Assembly (NCBI GenBank): GCA_965247355.1 | Contig: OZ252011.1 | Span: forward strand, 1,178,001-1,242,000 | Direction: 5' to 3' | DNA length: 64,000 nucleotides | Source of the DNA: RHLJ01 sp965247355 | GTDB lineage: Bacteria > Bacteroidota > Rhodothermia > Balneolales > Balneolaceae | Shown: positions 1 to 9,577 of the stretch, piece by piece | How the letters are laid out: each line of letters starts with the position of its first letter | Numbering within the stretch: the stretch's first letter is position 1 | Translations under genes and position numbers: made by a program | The notes under the pieces: generated by a model | The model's database searches: none | Told to the model about the DNA's origin: nothing | Seen by the model: the letters and a program-made list of their open reading frames with translations, nothing else

Positions 1-2268
1 ATTTCCTTTAGGAATTTCATTCGTGTATTGAGGAACAGGAACATTTCTTTCTTTGAAATAAGCTTCGATTTTCTTCTGCGCTTCTTGCCACTTTCCCTCA
101 GCTTTTAAATATCGCTCTACTTCCTGGTCGATGGCTGTGTTCATAAACATAGCCAGAATCATCGGGGCAGGACCATTGATAGTCATTGATACAGAAGTAG
201 TTGGAGACGTTAGTTCAAAACCGGAATAAAGTTTCTTCATATCATCCAGCGTACAAATACTTACTCCGGAGTTTCCAATCTTACCGTAAATATCAGGTCG
301 GTAGCCGGGATCCTCTCCATAAAGCGTAACCGAATCAAATGCGGTTGAAAGTCGGGCTGCAGGCAATCCCTCACTAACGAAATGAAATCGCTTATTGGTA
401 CGCTCAGGAGTTCCTTCACCGGCAAACATACGGGTTGGATCTTCCCCTTCCCTTTTAAAAGGAAATACACCCGCCGTGTATGGAAAATAGCCGGGTAGAT
501 TTTCCTTCAGGGCAAAGCGAAGTCGCTCCCCGGAATGCTTTGTTTTCGGAACCGCCACTCTCGGGATTTTCAATCCACTTAGAGATTCCCGGTACAACTC
601 GGTTTTAATGACTTTATCCCGGATTTTACTTTCGAAAAAGTCTTGCTGATAGTTTTCAGATAGCTTATCCCAACCCTCCAGGATAGATTTAGGAACTCGA
701 TCCAGTTCGTCTTCCCATCGTTTTTGAAGGGGTTTTAATGACTCAATAGCTTGTTTGTTAGCTGATTCATTTTCTTTTAATTGTGAAATAGCTCCTTTTA
801 TCTCATCCCATTTTGAGGCTATATCAAACTGATCTTCTACCCATTGGTGATAATTTCTGATCGTTTCTGAAATCTCAGATAAATATCTGACTCGTTTCCC
901 GGGGATGATTGCCTGTGCCTGAATATCTTCAGAAGGCTTAGAATTGGTGTAAATGGAAGTCTCCCACCCGACACCATACTTATCATTAATCTTATCAACG
1001 ATAGCCTTAAACAGGCGATTTACACCTTCATCATTGAATTGAGCCGCTATAGTTGGATAAACCGGCATTTCTTCAGGCTTGGAATGCCATTGACCTGCAT
1101 TCCGCAACATTTGTTTACGGATATCACGAAGTGCATCCTGAGAACTTTTCTTCTCAAATTTATTCAATACAACTAACTCAGCTAAATCCAACATATTGAT
1201 CTTCTCAAGCTGAGTAGAAGCTCCGTATTCACTGGTCATTACATACATTGGGATGTCAGTCAGATCCACTATCTCCGTTCCGCTCTGACCAATCCCACTC
1301 GTTTCCACAATAATCAGATCGAATCCGGCTACTTTGTATAGTTCAATCACAGACTCAAGAGCCGCACTCGTCGAGCGATTGGATGCCCTGGTTGCAAGAC
1401 TTCTCATAAAGACTCTTTCCGTATCAATGCTGTTCATTCGGATACGATCCCCAAGCAACGCTCCACCTGTTTTTAACCTTGATGGATCTACGGAAATAAT
1501 ACCAATCGTAAGATCTTCGAATTCAGTTAAAAACCTACGTACGATTTCATCGGTAAGAGAGCTTTTCCCTGCCCCACCGGTACCCGTAATTCCAAGAAGC
1601 GGTATATCAATACTTAAATCAGGTAATATATTTTTTCCATTGGCACTCTTTAATTTACCATCTTCATATTTGAGAAATTCAAAGTGATCATTCTCAAGAA
1701 TACTAATCCCTTTTGCTAGTACTTTATGTTCCTTTACATCGATCTTCTCAGGATCAAAATCACCAACCAAAACCGGATCAAAATCACATTCTTTGAGCAT
1801 GAAATTGATCATACCCTGAAGTCCCATTTTACTTCCATCATCTACCGAAAAAATACGGGTGACTCCTGCTTCATGGAGATCATCAATCTCTTCCTGAACA
1901 ATTACTCCACCGCCTCCTCCAAATACTTTGATATGTCCGGCTCCATTTTCCTGAAGCAGTTCAATCATATATTTGAAATACTCAACATGTCCACCCTGAT
2001 ATGAGCTAATCGCAATTCCTTGCACATCTTCCTGGATAGCACAATTCACGATTTCGTGTACCGAGCGATTGTGTCCCAAATGAATAACCTCTGCCCCGCT
2101 GCCCTGTAGAATCCTTCGCATAATGTTTATGCTGGCATCGTGCCCGTCAAATAAACTGGCCGCCGTTACAAACCTGATTTTATGCTTTGATGAATAAGGT
2201 TTTTCGGGAGAACCGTTCAAATTCTCTTTACTCTCTGATTGATTGTTTTTCTTTGTTTTTATTGCCAT
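1..2268 (-). CDS. icmF: Fused isobutyryl-CoA mutase (IcmF type), N-terminal part, truncated by window edge
   Basis: Open from ATG at 2268 to base 1, 756 codons with no stop, so the C-terminal part lies outside the window. The N-terminus is a B12-binding domain with the D-x-H motif DGHDAS at residues 41-46 and a GGGG turn near residue 110. A MeaB-type G-protein chaperone follows, with P-loop GTGGAGKSS near 226-234 and NKFE near 368. From about 580 the substrate-binding mutase barrel begins (YFPYTAGVFPF, TRMFAGEG). This order (B12 domain, GTPase, mutase) is the IcmF architecture; stand-alone methylmalonyl-CoA mutase has the barrel first. IcmF interconverts isobutyryl- and butyryl-CoA using adenosylcobalamin, and some members act on pivalyl/isovaleryl-CoA, so the exact substrate is open. 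Confidence 0.9.
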   Translation of the reverse strand, partial: MAIKTKKNNQSESKENLNGSPEKPYSSKHKIRFVTAASLFDGHDASINIMRRILQGSGAEVIHLGHNRSVHEIVNCAIQEDVQGIAISSYQGGHVEYFKYMIELLQENGAGHIKVFGGGGGVIVQEEIDDLHEAGVTRIFSVDDGSKMGLQGMINFMLKECDFDPVLVGDFDPEKIDVKEHKVLAKGISILENDHFEFLKYEDGKLKSANGKNILPDLSIDIPLLGITGTGGAGKSSLTDEIVRRFLTEFEDLTIGIISVDPSRLKTGGALLGDRIRMNSIDTERVFMRSLATRASNRSTSAALESVIELYKVAGFDLIIVETSGIGQSGTEIVDLTDIPMYVMTSEYGASTQLEKINMLDLAELVVLNKFEKKSSQDALRDIRKQMLRNAGQWHSKPEEMPVYPTIAAQFNDEGVNRLFKAIVDKINDKYGVGWETSIYTNSKPSEDIQAQAIIPGKRVRYLSEISETIRNYHQWVEDQFDIASKWDEIKGAISQLKENESANKQAIESLKPLQKRWEDELDRVPKSILEGWDKLSENYQQDFFESKIRDKVIKTELYRESLSGLKIPRVAVPKTKHSGERLRFALKENLPGYFPYTAGVFPFKREGEDPTRMFAGEGTPERTNKRFHFVSEGLPAARLSTAFDSVTLYGEDPGYRPDIYGKIGNSGVSICTLDDMKKLYSGFELTSPTTSVSMTINGPAPMILAMFMNTAIDQEVERYLKAEGKWQEAQKKIEAYFKERNVPVPQYTNEIPKGN

Positions 2269-2301
2269 TTGCAATGATTTTCAATTTTATGGAAGCGGTT
2301 C

Positions 2302-2309
2302 CAAAGGTA
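2302..2309 (-). promoter_or_regulatory. -7 promoter element upstream of icmF
   Basis: Read on the minus strand the bases are TACCTTTG, an 8/8 match to the Bacteroidota -7 consensus TAnnTTTG. Transcription would start near 2295, giving a leader of about 27 bases before the icmF ATG. No clear -33 TTTG lies 19-20 bases upstream, so this is only moderately supported. Confidence 0.35.
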
Positions 2310-2336
2310 AGAATTAATTGCCAGAAATTCTTTTTT

Positions 2337-2897
2337 TCATTCAATAGTTGGAGGAGTGTCTCTGTTATAGCTCATCCATAAATCCAGTTGTACATATTCC
2401 TCCTGATATTTTTTTAATGCCGGCCAATCAGGTTTAAAGTAATCTATGAGTTCCTGTTGCTGATTAATCATCTCCATGAGAGAGCTTTTCATCATCTTTT
2501 TTTGCTCTTCAGAAAGCATAGCCATCCCGTTAATCTCATCAATTTGTGGTTGAAGATCTTTCTTTTGTTGATCTACATCTTCCTGATCTTCCATGCTTGA
2601 ATATCCGGCGTACACTCTTTCGGTAAGAGCATCGAATTCATCAGCTGAATAACCAACTGTTGGAAGCCATGCATCTCTCTCTTTGTAGTAGGCTACGATC
2701 ACATCATCATACTCTGCAGCATTGGATTTATATTTCAATTGAAGCTCAAAAGCATCAATAATCGTAACGAACCATTTTTTTACTTCCTGTTCTGATAGTG
2801 CTTTTTCAAATGGTTGTGCAATTAATCCTTCCGCAAAATAGATCGTAAATAATAGGGATAGAATAATTCTGATTCTTAATGAAAGACTACTTAGCAT
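2337..2897 (-). CDS. Small secreted protein of unknown function
   Basis: Not recognised. The protein begins with a hydrophobic signal-like segment (residues 7-28, ending near IAQPF) and is then hydrophilic, Glu/Lys/Gln-rich and probably helical (SEEQKKMMKSSLMEMINQQQ). It has no cysteines that would suggest a lipobox, so it is probably periplasmic. I chose the ATG at 2897 because it places the signal segment at the N-terminus; ATGs at 2927, 2924, 2909 and 2903 are also in frame. The start overlaps the mscS stop (2887-2889), so the two are probably translated together. Confidence 0.65.
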   Translation of the reverse strand: MLSSLSLRIRIILSLLFTIYFAEGLIAQPFEKALSEQEVKKWFVTIIDAFELQLKYKSNAAEYDDVIVAYYKERDAWLPTVGYSADEFDALTERVYAGYSSMEDQEDVDQQKKDLQPQIDEINGMAMLSEEQKKMMKSSLMEMINQQQELIDYFKPDWPALKKYQEEYVQLDLWMSYNRDTPPTIE

Positions 2898-3810
2898 TTT
2901 CATTTTCATTTTCTTTTTTAACATCAATAAGGTTAGAGTTCGCTTCTAAATCTTTTTTATACACCAATGTTCGGTAAGGGAATGGGATTTCGATTCCTTC
3001 TTTGTCGAATCTTTTTTTGATGCTTTCGAGTAAATCCGTTCCCATTACAAATGCTGAAGGGGGATCTGCTGCAGTAGCCCATGCACGTAGATTCACAGAA
3101 AAGTCGCCTAAAGTCAATACTCTAACTGGCACCTTTGGATCACCGTTTTCAAGCTGTTCTTCTGTTCTTGTATCAACAAAATTTGGGTGAGCTTCAACTT
3201 CTTCCTGCATTATCTTTCTGGCTAAATCGATATCAGAATCATAACTGATCCCCACATCTATCCATTTAATAATTTTATCATCACCGTAGTTGGAGTTGAT
3301 AAGTACTTCATCACTGATTACAGAGTTAGGGATAATGATTCGTTTATTCTCAAAGTTACGAATCACTGTGTGCCTTAAATTAATGTCTTCAACAACTCCG
3401 CTCAGGTCAGTTCTAATCTGTAATCGGTCGTTAATTTTGTAAGGTTTAAATATCACTATAAAAATACCCCCAATTATGTTGGATAATGCCTGCTGTGAAG
3501 CAAAACCAACTGCAACAGCAAACAAACCGGCACCGGCCAATAACGAGGTTGCAATTACACGAAGTGATGGAATCATGTAAATGGCGAAACTTATGCCTGT
3601 AAGGTAAATAAGAACCGTTATTCCCCTTTTCAGAAACTTTAAGTTAGTAAGATCATGTGCTTCTCCATCCCCTGCTTCTGTTTTTTTGATCGCTGAGTTG
3701 AATAATCTCCTGGAAAGTGAGGCAATTATTATTGTTGCGAACAGGATTACTCCAATCTTGATAGGTAGATGCCAGATTTCAGGGATGAAGTCTATAATTT
3801 TTTCTTCCAT
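2887..3810 (-). CDS. MscS-family small-conductance mechanosensitive channel
   Basis: 307 residues, a usual length for minimal MscS proteins. Hydrophobic helices lie near residues 12-34 and 62-84. The pore-lining helix follows near 88-120 with the family's Gly/Ala pattern (GAGLFAVAVGFASQQALSN). After it comes the soluble beta domain (INDRLQIRTDLSGVVEDINL, then IIIPNSVI). Such channels open under membrane tension and release solutes after osmotic downshock. The ATG at 3810 follows directly on the TAA of the upstream lipoprotein gene (3811-3813), and the 3' end overlaps the next small gene. The three genes therefore form one coupled envelope operon. Confidence 0.92.
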   Translation of the reverse strand: MEEKIIDFIPEIWHLPIKIGVILFATIIIASLSRRLFNSAIKKTEAGDGEAHDLTNLKFLKRGITVLIYLTGISFAIYMIPSLRVIATSLLAGAGLFAVAVGFASQQALSNIIGGIFIVIFKPYKINDRLQIRTDLSGVVEDINLRHTVIRNFENKRIIIPNSVISDEVLINSNYGDDKIIKWIDVGISYDSDIDLARKIMQEEVEAHPNFVDTRTEEQLENGDPKVPVRVLTLGDFSVNLRAWATAADPPSAFVMGTDLLESIKKRFDKEGIEIPFPYRTLVYKKDLEANSNLIDVKKENENENAK

Positions 3811-5439
3811 TTAAAATTCGATAAATATTTCTGAAGTAAATCCGGTCCGTACATTTACTCTTCGTTGCAAATAATAAGGCTCAGGAGCTTTAAAAGGAAT
3901 AACAGTTCCGCTGTCCCATCGCCCGTTTTCATTCTCATCTTTAAATACGATTAGTTGATAATCGACCGGAGCAAGATTCTGTACAATGATTGAACCAGTA
4001 AAAACAGAATCTAGAATAAAATCAATATTTTCATTAATTAGTGAGAATGAAAAACTGCTTATTGAGTCTTCATCTGTAATTGAAAGGCTTAATTCACCTA
4101 GTTCAGAGGCATTCCAAATTTCTGGTTCTAAAAGTTGTCTTCGCTGAGTAGCCGGATTCCATATTAAAAACTGGTAGTCAATTCCTTCAATCCATGTCTC
4201 TTCCTGTGGTTCAATAAACAGAGTATTACGTTCGGTTTCTATAGCTGGCCAATCATTAAAAGACACATCGCCTTCAACTACAACAATAGAATCAATTAAC
4301 ATTGGATCGCTGATGGGAGCAGCATACATTACTTCTATTCGCTGAGAAGGAAATATTCCATTTTTGGTTTTGTGTTCGATAATTCGTTGAAGTGTGGTGT
4401 CTTCCTGAGCACTTCCTTCAAATTCAATCCCTTCTGAAATAGCAGTATTGCCAAAACCATCGGTAATTCCTTCAAGAGATAGAGAGTAAATGTCATTCTC
4501 GTTCAGATCTCCCTCACTTTGGGCAAAAAGTACAAACGGATCTTTTTTCGAAATGTAAAGTGGGTAAGCCTCTGAGTATGTATTTCCCAAAGAATCCAGT
4601 ACAGTCAAAGAAGCGTCCTTTTGAAGCTCAATATTCTCATTAAATCGCAGTCGCATTCTTTTAGAAGAGAATAATCCTACTCCCTGTAGTTTTGGGGCCA
4701 AAGAATCACTCTGAACAGTATAGAGCACATCTAAGGTATCAGAACCGGCTTTTTCGAGTTCAATGATTTCTTTGTTAAAAGGCTGAGCTGACTCACTTCC
4801 CTGATCCCAAATTTTATTTCTATTCCTATCATCTACATACAGCGCCTGGTACCTCCCTTCCCTTAAATAGGAAAAATTGAATACTCCTCCTGTATCGGCT
4901 TGTGCCTGATAAATTGCTTTTGCTGAAAGGTCTATTGGAGCCCTGTAAAGCAGTACCTTCGCTCCTTCCGCTGACTCTCCGGTATCAGCTATTCTGATCC
5001 TACCAGTCACCTTTCCTTCATCAATCTCATCTCCGGTGGATACAGCAAGTGTGATAGGTGCTCCGATTTTATTTCGTTTGGTATCGGTTATATCGGCACC
5101 TAAGGTTAAAATAAGGGTAGTTGAATCCGGTAATTCCTGCTCAAATTCTATAATCAACCTTTTTCGCTTCCAGCTTGTTTTATACTGCAGACCAAGATCA
5201 GGTTCAACGGTTATGTTATTCTGTATGGAAGAACGATTTACAAATTCAGAGAACTGAAACTCAAATTTCTTTCCGTCAAAGTTAGTAGTACCCGATGCAG
5301 GGATAGTTTCCAAAACCTCTGGACCAGTCTTATCACTGGGGCCTCCTGTTGGTGAAGATGGTGTTGCACACGATAAAAAAGTAATCGCAACTACTAACAC
5401 TAAAATGTGATATAACAACGGGATTTTTTTAACGTACAT
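3811..5439 (-). CDS. Lipoprotein with bacterial Ig-like domain
   Basis: A signal peptide ends in FLSCATPSS (lipobox-like, Cys near residue 24 from this start). A motif common in Bacteroidota surface lipoproteins follows (PTGGPSDKTGPEVLETIP), then a stretch resembling Ig-like domains (GTTNFDGKKFEFQFSEFVN). The remainder is beta-rich, with a segment like carboxypeptidase-regulatory repeats (DENENGRWDSG near the C-terminus). The function is unknown; it may be structural on the outer membrane. I chose the ATG at 5439 because upstream ATGs (5472, 5457) would add charged residues before the signal peptide and because a promoter-like -7 box at 5462-5469 would place the RNA start downstream of 5457. 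It is the first gene of the mscS operon. Confidence 0.7.
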   Translation of the reverse strand: MYVKKIPLLYHILVLVVAITFLSCATPSSPTGGPSDKTGPEVLETIPASGTTNFDGKKFEFQFSEFVNRSSIQNNITVEPDLGLQYKTSWKRKRLIIEFEQELPDSTTLILTLGADITDTKRNKIGAPITLAVSTGDEIDEGKVTGRIRIADTGESAEGAKVLLYRAPIDLSAKAIYQAQADTGGVFNFSYLREGRYQALYVDDRNRNKIWDQGSESAQPFNKEIIELEKAGSDTLDVLYTVQSDSLAPKLQGVGLFSSKRMRLRFNENIELQKDASLTVLDSLGNTYSEAYPLYISKKDPFVLFAQSEGDLNENDIYSLSLEGITDGFGNTAISEGIEFEGSAQEDTTLQRIIEHKTKNGIFPSQRIEVMYAAPISDPMLIDSIVVVEGDVSFNDWPAIETERNTLFIEPQEETWIEGIDYQFLIWNPATQRRQLLEPEIWNASELGELSLSITDEDSISSFSFSLINENIDFILDSVFTGSIIVQNLAPVDYQLIVFKDENENGRWDSGTVIPFKAPEPYYLQRRVNVRTGFTSEIFIEF

Positions 5440-5461
5440 TTGTTCGGGCTCAATCATCGGG

Positions 5462-5469
5462 CAAATATA
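5462..5469 (-). promoter_or_regulatory. -7 promoter element for the lipoprotein-mscS operon
   Basis: Minus-strand bases TATATTTG match TAnnTTTG at 8/8. A start near 5455 would give a leader of about 16 bases to the ATG at 5439 and makes the two longer starts unlikely. No -33 match was found. Confidence 0.35.
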
Positions 5470-5512
5470 CAAACGGGATTTATAACTTATGGGAGAAGCT
5501 TAGAAAATTAAA

Positions 5513-6838
5513 ATGGTATCTCGTAATAATCACATTCATCATTGTTTTACAAGCTTAATATTGCTTGGGATTATCTTTTTATCAGCGGGATGCCATTCGT
5601 ATATGCTTGATGATGCTCAGTACGAACTTAGAGATTCTTTTACAGATGGAAATTATGAGCGATCACAATCCCTTCTGAACAAATTTGAGGACAAGAACCT
5701 CTACAGATCTAAAGACAAAGTGCTTTGGAATCTAGAAAACGGAATGATTTATCATTTCTCGGGGAAATACGATTCGAGTACCGCATATCTGAACAGAGCT
5801 GAGATTGAAATCGAAAATAATTATACCAAAAGTATCAGCCGTGGATTCGCTGCTTTTTTAAGTAATGATAATAAGCTCGCTTACAATGGCGAACCTTATG
5901 AGAACATTTACCTGAATGCCTTTAAAGCATTGAATTTTGTACATCAGAAAGACTGGGAAGGCGCCTTGGTTGAAACCAGAAGAATGTCTTTCAAGATGGA
6001 ACAGCTGGATATAAAAATAAAAGGTCTTGCCGACGCTTTTTCTAAAGCTGATACTACAGGTAAAGCTGAATGGACATCAGGTAAAGTAAATATTCAGAAC
6101 AGCGCATTTAGTCATTATTTATCTGCCGTACTCTATGCCAAAACAGACCGCCCTGACAACGCCCGAATTGAATTTGAGAAACTGGGCATAGCTCTTGAAG
6201 AGCAGGCACAACTTGGGAATTATGATCCATTTGATGTTTCAACTCTGTCTCAAATACGAGAACCTGAAACTTATAACGTACTTCTGACTAGTTTTACCGG
6301 GCAATCACCTATTAAATCTCAGGAAGATATCAGACTCTGGGATAAAGACTTTTATTTAAAATTTTCATTCCCAGTCGTGGAACTCTACCCTACTCATGTT
6401 TCTGGTGTCAGGGTAATCATAAATGGTAAAGAAGATACCAACCTGCACCTGATTGAAGAGATGGATCTGGTCTCGAAGGATGTCTATCAAGCCAAACAAC
6501 TAATTATTTATAGTCGTGCCTTAGTGAGATCCTTAGTAAAAGCCGGTGGTTCTAAATTTATTAGTAATGCTTTAGAGGATGAAAATAAAAACCTTGGTCT
6601 GTTAGCCAGTATAGCAAGTCTGATATTTAAAGAAACCACGGAAAAAGCTGATTTAAGAGGCTGGCAAACCTTACCAGGGCAGGCCTGGATGAATGTAATA
6701 AAGTTATCTCCCGGGAATAATCAGGTTAGGTTAGAATATCTATCATACACAGGAAGAGTACTTTACTCTGAAGATTATGAAGTAGACATCACCGAAAACA
6801 CCGAACTGGAACTTATAGAATCGATTTATTCAAAATGA
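5513..6838 (+). CDS. COG3014-like lipoprotein of unknown function
   Basis: 441 residues with a signal peptide and a clear lipobox, LSAGC (Cys near residue 27). The first 200 residues are helical and resemble tetratricopeptide-like repeats (GMIYHFSGKYDSSTAYLNRAE; ALNFVHQKDWEGALVETRRM), while the C-terminal part looks beta-rich. This resembles the COG3014 group of uncharacterised lipoproteins, which are often found next to an LpoB-like lipoprotein, as here. The stop TGA at 6836-6838 overlaps the next ATG (ATGA), indicating translational coupling. The role is unknown; the neighbour suggests the cell envelope. Confidence 0.7.
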   Translation: MVSRNNHIHHCFTSLILLGIIFLSAGCHSYMLDDAQYELRDSFTDGNYERSQSLLNKFEDKNLYRSKDKVLWNLENGMIYHFSGKYDSSTAYLNRAEIEIENNYTKSISRGFAAFLSNDNKLAYNGEPYENIYLNAFKALNFVHQKDWEGALVETRRMSFKMEQLDIKIKGLADAFSKADTTGKAEWTSGKVNIQNSAFSHYLSAVLYAKTDRPDNARIEFEKLGIALEEQAQLGNYDPFDVSTLSQIREPETYNVLLTSFTGQSPIKSQEDIRLWDKDFYLKFSFPVVELYPTHVSGVRVIINGKEDTNLHLIEEMDLVSKDVYQAKQLIIYSRALVRSLVKAGGSKFISNALEDENKNLGLLASIASLIFKETTEKADLRGWQTLPGQAWMNVIKLSPGNNQVRLEYLSYTGRVLYSEDYEVDITENTELELIESIYSK

Positions 6839-7476
6839 ACATTAAAACCAACAAACCAACAATCACCGCTATGAAATATTCTTTTTTAAGCATCATCATG
6901 TTGGCTATGCTTATCACAGCATGCCGACCTTCAAATGAAGTAACCCGAATTGATCCGGGTTCAAACACCGATCTTTCCGGGAGATGGAATGATACTGACG
7001 CACGCCTTGTAGCCGAAGAAATGATCAGTGACGCTCTCACAAAACCTTGGCTGAATCAATTCAGCAGAAACAACCAGCAACCTCCTGTTCTAATTCTGGG
7101 ACGTGTTCGTAATGAAAGCATGGAACATATTGATACCGAAGTATTCACAAAAGAAATGGAGCGTGCTTTCGTGAATTCAGGATCAGTATCTATGGTAGCC
7201 AACTCTCAGGAACGTCAACAAGTGCGTGAGGAAAGAGAAGATCAGCAAATAAACGCATCTTATGAAACCACCAAAAAGATGGCTCAGGAACTTGGTGCCG
7301 ACTTTATGATGATTGGGAGTATCAATTCTATTGTAGATGAAGCCGTGGATAACCGAACACTTGCTGTATTCTATACTGTAAACCTCGAACTGGTTAATGT
7401 AGAAACCAATCAAAAAGTCTGGATTGGAAACAAGAAGATTAAAAAGCTAATCGAGCGCAGAAACTATCGCGGTTAA
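6835..7476 (+). CDS. LpoB-like lipoprotein (penicillin-binding-protein activator family)
   Basis: The signal peptide carries lipobox LITAC (Cys near residue 30 from this start). The mature part has the LpoB/CsgG-like core: LSGRWNDTDARLVAEEMI, then PPVLILGRVRNESMEHIDTE, then a helix-strand unit ending in GADFMMIGSI. In E. coli, LpoB is an outer-membrane lipoprotein that activates the peptidoglycan synthase PBP1B; the partner here is unknown. A second ATG at 6871 (MKYSFLSIIML) gives a shorter and more typical signal peptide and may be the true start. The ATG at 6835 overlaps the upstream stop by four bases. A terminator follows. Confidence 0.75.
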   Translation: MNIKTNKPTITAMKYSFLSIIMLAMLITACRPSNEVTRIDPGSNTDLSGRWNDTDARLVAEEMISDALTKPWLNQFSRNNQQPPVLILGRVRNESMEHIDTEVFTKEMERAFVNSGSVSMVANSQERQQVREEREDQQINASYETTKKMAQELGADFMMIGSINSIVDEAVDNRTLAVFYTVNLELVNVETNQKVWIGNKKIKKLIERRNYRG

Positions 7477-7497
7477 TTCTTTGAACTATTTAATCAC

Positions 7498-7535
7498 AAA
7501 AGGCTTTCTGATTTTCAGGAAGCCTTTTTTTATTT
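7498..7535 (+). terminator. Intrinsic terminator after the LpoB-like gene
   Basis: A hairpin with arms AAAGGCTT and AAGCCTTT, extended by CTG/CAG around an ATTTT loop, is followed by a T-run. It closes the 5.5-7.5 kb operon just before pncB. Confidence 0.8.
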
Positions 7536-7550
7536 TCAGTCATTAGATTT

Positions 7551-8951
7551 ATGTATCCAAACTACCCCGCCATATATACCGATTTTTATGAGCTCACCAT
7601 GGCTCAGGGATATTTCCTATCCGGGAAACACAATCAACAAGCCACCTTTGATTATTTCTTCAGAAAATGTCCTTTTGAAGGAGGTTATGTAGTATTCGCG
7701 GGATTATCTGACTTTCTTCAATTACTTAAAGATTTTCGATTCAGTAAGAAAGAGATTACCTATCTGAAAGAACAGGGATTCAAAGACTCCTTCCTAAAGT
7801 TTCTATCTGATTTTGAATTCACAGGAACCATCTATTCAGCTAAAGAAGGTGAAATAATTTTCCCAAATGAACCTATTCTCAGGGTTGAAGGAAATATTCT
7901 CGAGGCTCAGATTATTGAAACGCTATTACTGAATATTGTTAATTATGAGTCTTTAATAGCAACGAAAGCTGCCAGAATAAGAGAAGTAGCTGGTGATAAA
8001 GTGGTTCTGGATTTTGGTTTACGCAGAGCACAGGGTTTGGGAGGTATTCATGGCAGTAAAGCTGCAGTAATAGGTGGCCTGAATGGAACTTCAAATGTGT
8101 ATTCCGGACTTCTTTTTGGGCTTGACGTGAGCGGTACAATGGCTCATTCCTGGGTTCAATCTTTTGAGGATGAACTTACTGCATTCAGAACCTATGCGGA
8201 GCATTATCCCGACTCTACCGTGCTTCTTGTAGATACTTATGACACCCTGAACAGTGGGATACCAAATGCGATCAAAGTTGCTAAAGAATTAGAAGCTAAA
8301 GGACATCAATTAAAAGCAGTCCGTTTAGATAGTGGCGATCTGGCCTATTTCTCAAAAAAGGCTCGTAAACAACTCGATAAAGCTGGTCTGGATTATGTTA
8401 AGATTGCTGCATCCAATCAGCTTGATGAATTCCTGATCCGCAGTTTGAACGAACAAAAAGCCCCCATCGACTTATTTGGGGTTGGTACAAAGTTAATTAC
8501 AGCTTATGACCACCCTGCCTTGGATGGAGTGTATAAATTAAGTTCTGTTGCAGGAAAACCTACTCTTAAAATTTCTGAAAATATTGAGAAAATCACTCTT
8601 CCTGCATCCAAAAAAGTAGTGCGTTATCTGAATAACGATGGGACTTTCAATTGTGATAGAATCCTTTTGTCAAGTGAGGAATCTGCTGAAACTATTCAAC
8701 ATCCTCATTTTCCAACGAAAACCACCCCGACTCAGGAATTTGAATCTATTGAGTTGCTTTCCAAAGTTGTAGATAAAGGTATTCTGAAGATTAAGACACC
8801 TTCCGCACAGGAAAGTGCTGCATATGCGAAAGCACAGTTACAGAAATTAAGTGCGGAGCATCGACGTTTTGATAACCCACATGTGTATAAAGTTGGAATA
8901 AGCAAAAAGCTTGGCGATCTCAGAGATCAACTTATAAAGGAGAATAACTAA
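7551..8951 (+). CDS. pncB: Nicotinate phosphoribosyltransferase
   Basis: 466 residues, normal for the family. Family signatures are visible: N-terminal YTDFYELTMAQGYF, the core FGLRRAQG near residue 159-166, SKAAVIGGLNGTSN, and MAHSWVQSF with the conserved His. The enzyme joins nicotinate to phosphoribosyl pyrophosphate to form nicotinate mononucleotide in the Preiss-Handler route to NAD. The stop overlaps the pncA start (TAATG), and pncA makes its substrate, so the two form a nicotinamide salvage operon. No Shine-Dalgarno site is visible before the ATG. Confidence 0.95.
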   Translation: MYPNYPAIYTDFYELTMAQGYFLSGKHNQQATFDYFFRKCPFEGGYVVFAGLSDFLQLLKDFRFSKKEITYLKEQGFKDSFLKFLSDFEFTGTIYSAKEGEIIFPNEPILRVEGNILEAQIIETLLLNIVNYESLIATKAARIREVAGDKVVLDFGLRRAQGLGGIHGSKAAVIGGLNGTSNVYSGLLFGLDVSGTMAHSWVQSFEDELTAFRTYAEHYPDSTVLLVDTYDTLNSGIPNAIKVAKELEAKGHQLKAVRLDSGDLAYFSKKARKQLDKAGLDYVKIAASNQLDEFLIRSLNEQKAPIDLFGVGTKLITAYDHPALDGVYKLSSVAGKPTLKISENIEKITLPASKKVVRYLNNDGTFNCDRILLSSEESAETIQHPHFPTKTTPTQEFESIELLSKVVDKGILKIKTPSAQESAAYAKAQLQKLSAEHRRFDNPHVYKVGISKKLGDLRDQLIKENN

Positions 8952-9577
8952 TGGAAGCACTGGTAATCATTGATGTACAAAATGACTTTTGTCCGGGTGG
9001 TAAACTAGCTGTTCCGGGTGGTGATGAGATTGTACCCGTCATCAACTCTCTTCTACCCTATTTCCATCAGGTAATCCAAACACAAGACTGGCATCCTCAA
9101 GATCACACATCATTTGCCTCAAATCATTCTGAAAAGTCAGAATACGAAACCATTTCGTTGGATTATGGAGAACAGGTTTTGTGGCCGGATCATTGTGTGC
9201 AAGGAAGTCAGGGAGCTGAGTTTCATCCCGTTTTAATAACCAATGATACTCGTTTAATTGTTCGTAAAGGATTCCGGAAAGAAATTGACTCCTACTCTGC
9301 CTTTTTTGAAAATGATCAGAGAACTAAAACCGGATTAGATGGTTTTCTTTCATCTCTTGGAATAACGAAGCTTTTTTTATGCGGACTGGCTACTGACTTT
9401 TGTGTAAAATGGTCCGCTCTGGATGCATGTAAACTTGGGTATGAAGTTTCCCTGATTGAAGATGCCGTAAAAGCAATTGATTTGGATGGTTCAGAAGCAG
9501 TCGCTATCAATGAAATGAAAGATGCCGGAGTCAAATTCATCTCATCTGATTCTATCAAACGGGAAAGAAGTGAATGA
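8951..9577 (+). CDS. pncA: Nicotinamidase
   Basis: 208 residues of the isochorismatase-like hydrolase fold. The catalytic triad is visible as D8 (IIDVQNDF), K106 (VRKGFRKE) and C151 (GLATDFCV). Likely metal ligands are D46 and H48 (QDWHPQDH) and H81 (WPDHCVQG). It hydrolyses nicotinamide to nicotinate, the substrate of the upstream pncB product. A good ribosome binding site, AAAGGAG at 8936-8942, lies eight bases before the ATG, inside the end of pncB. This site is unusual in this window and fixes the start. The stop overlaps the next gene's ATG. Confidence 0.95.
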   Translation: MEALVIIDVQNDFCPGGKLAVPGGDEIVPVINSLLPYFHQVIQTQDWHPQDHTSFASNHSEKSEYETISLDYGEQVLWPDHCVQGSQGAEFHPVLITNDTRLIVRKGFRKEIDSYSAFFENDQRTKTGLDGFLSSLGITKLFLCGLATDFCVKWSALDACKLGYEVSLIEDAVKAIDLDGSEAVAINEMKDAGVKFISSDSIKRERSE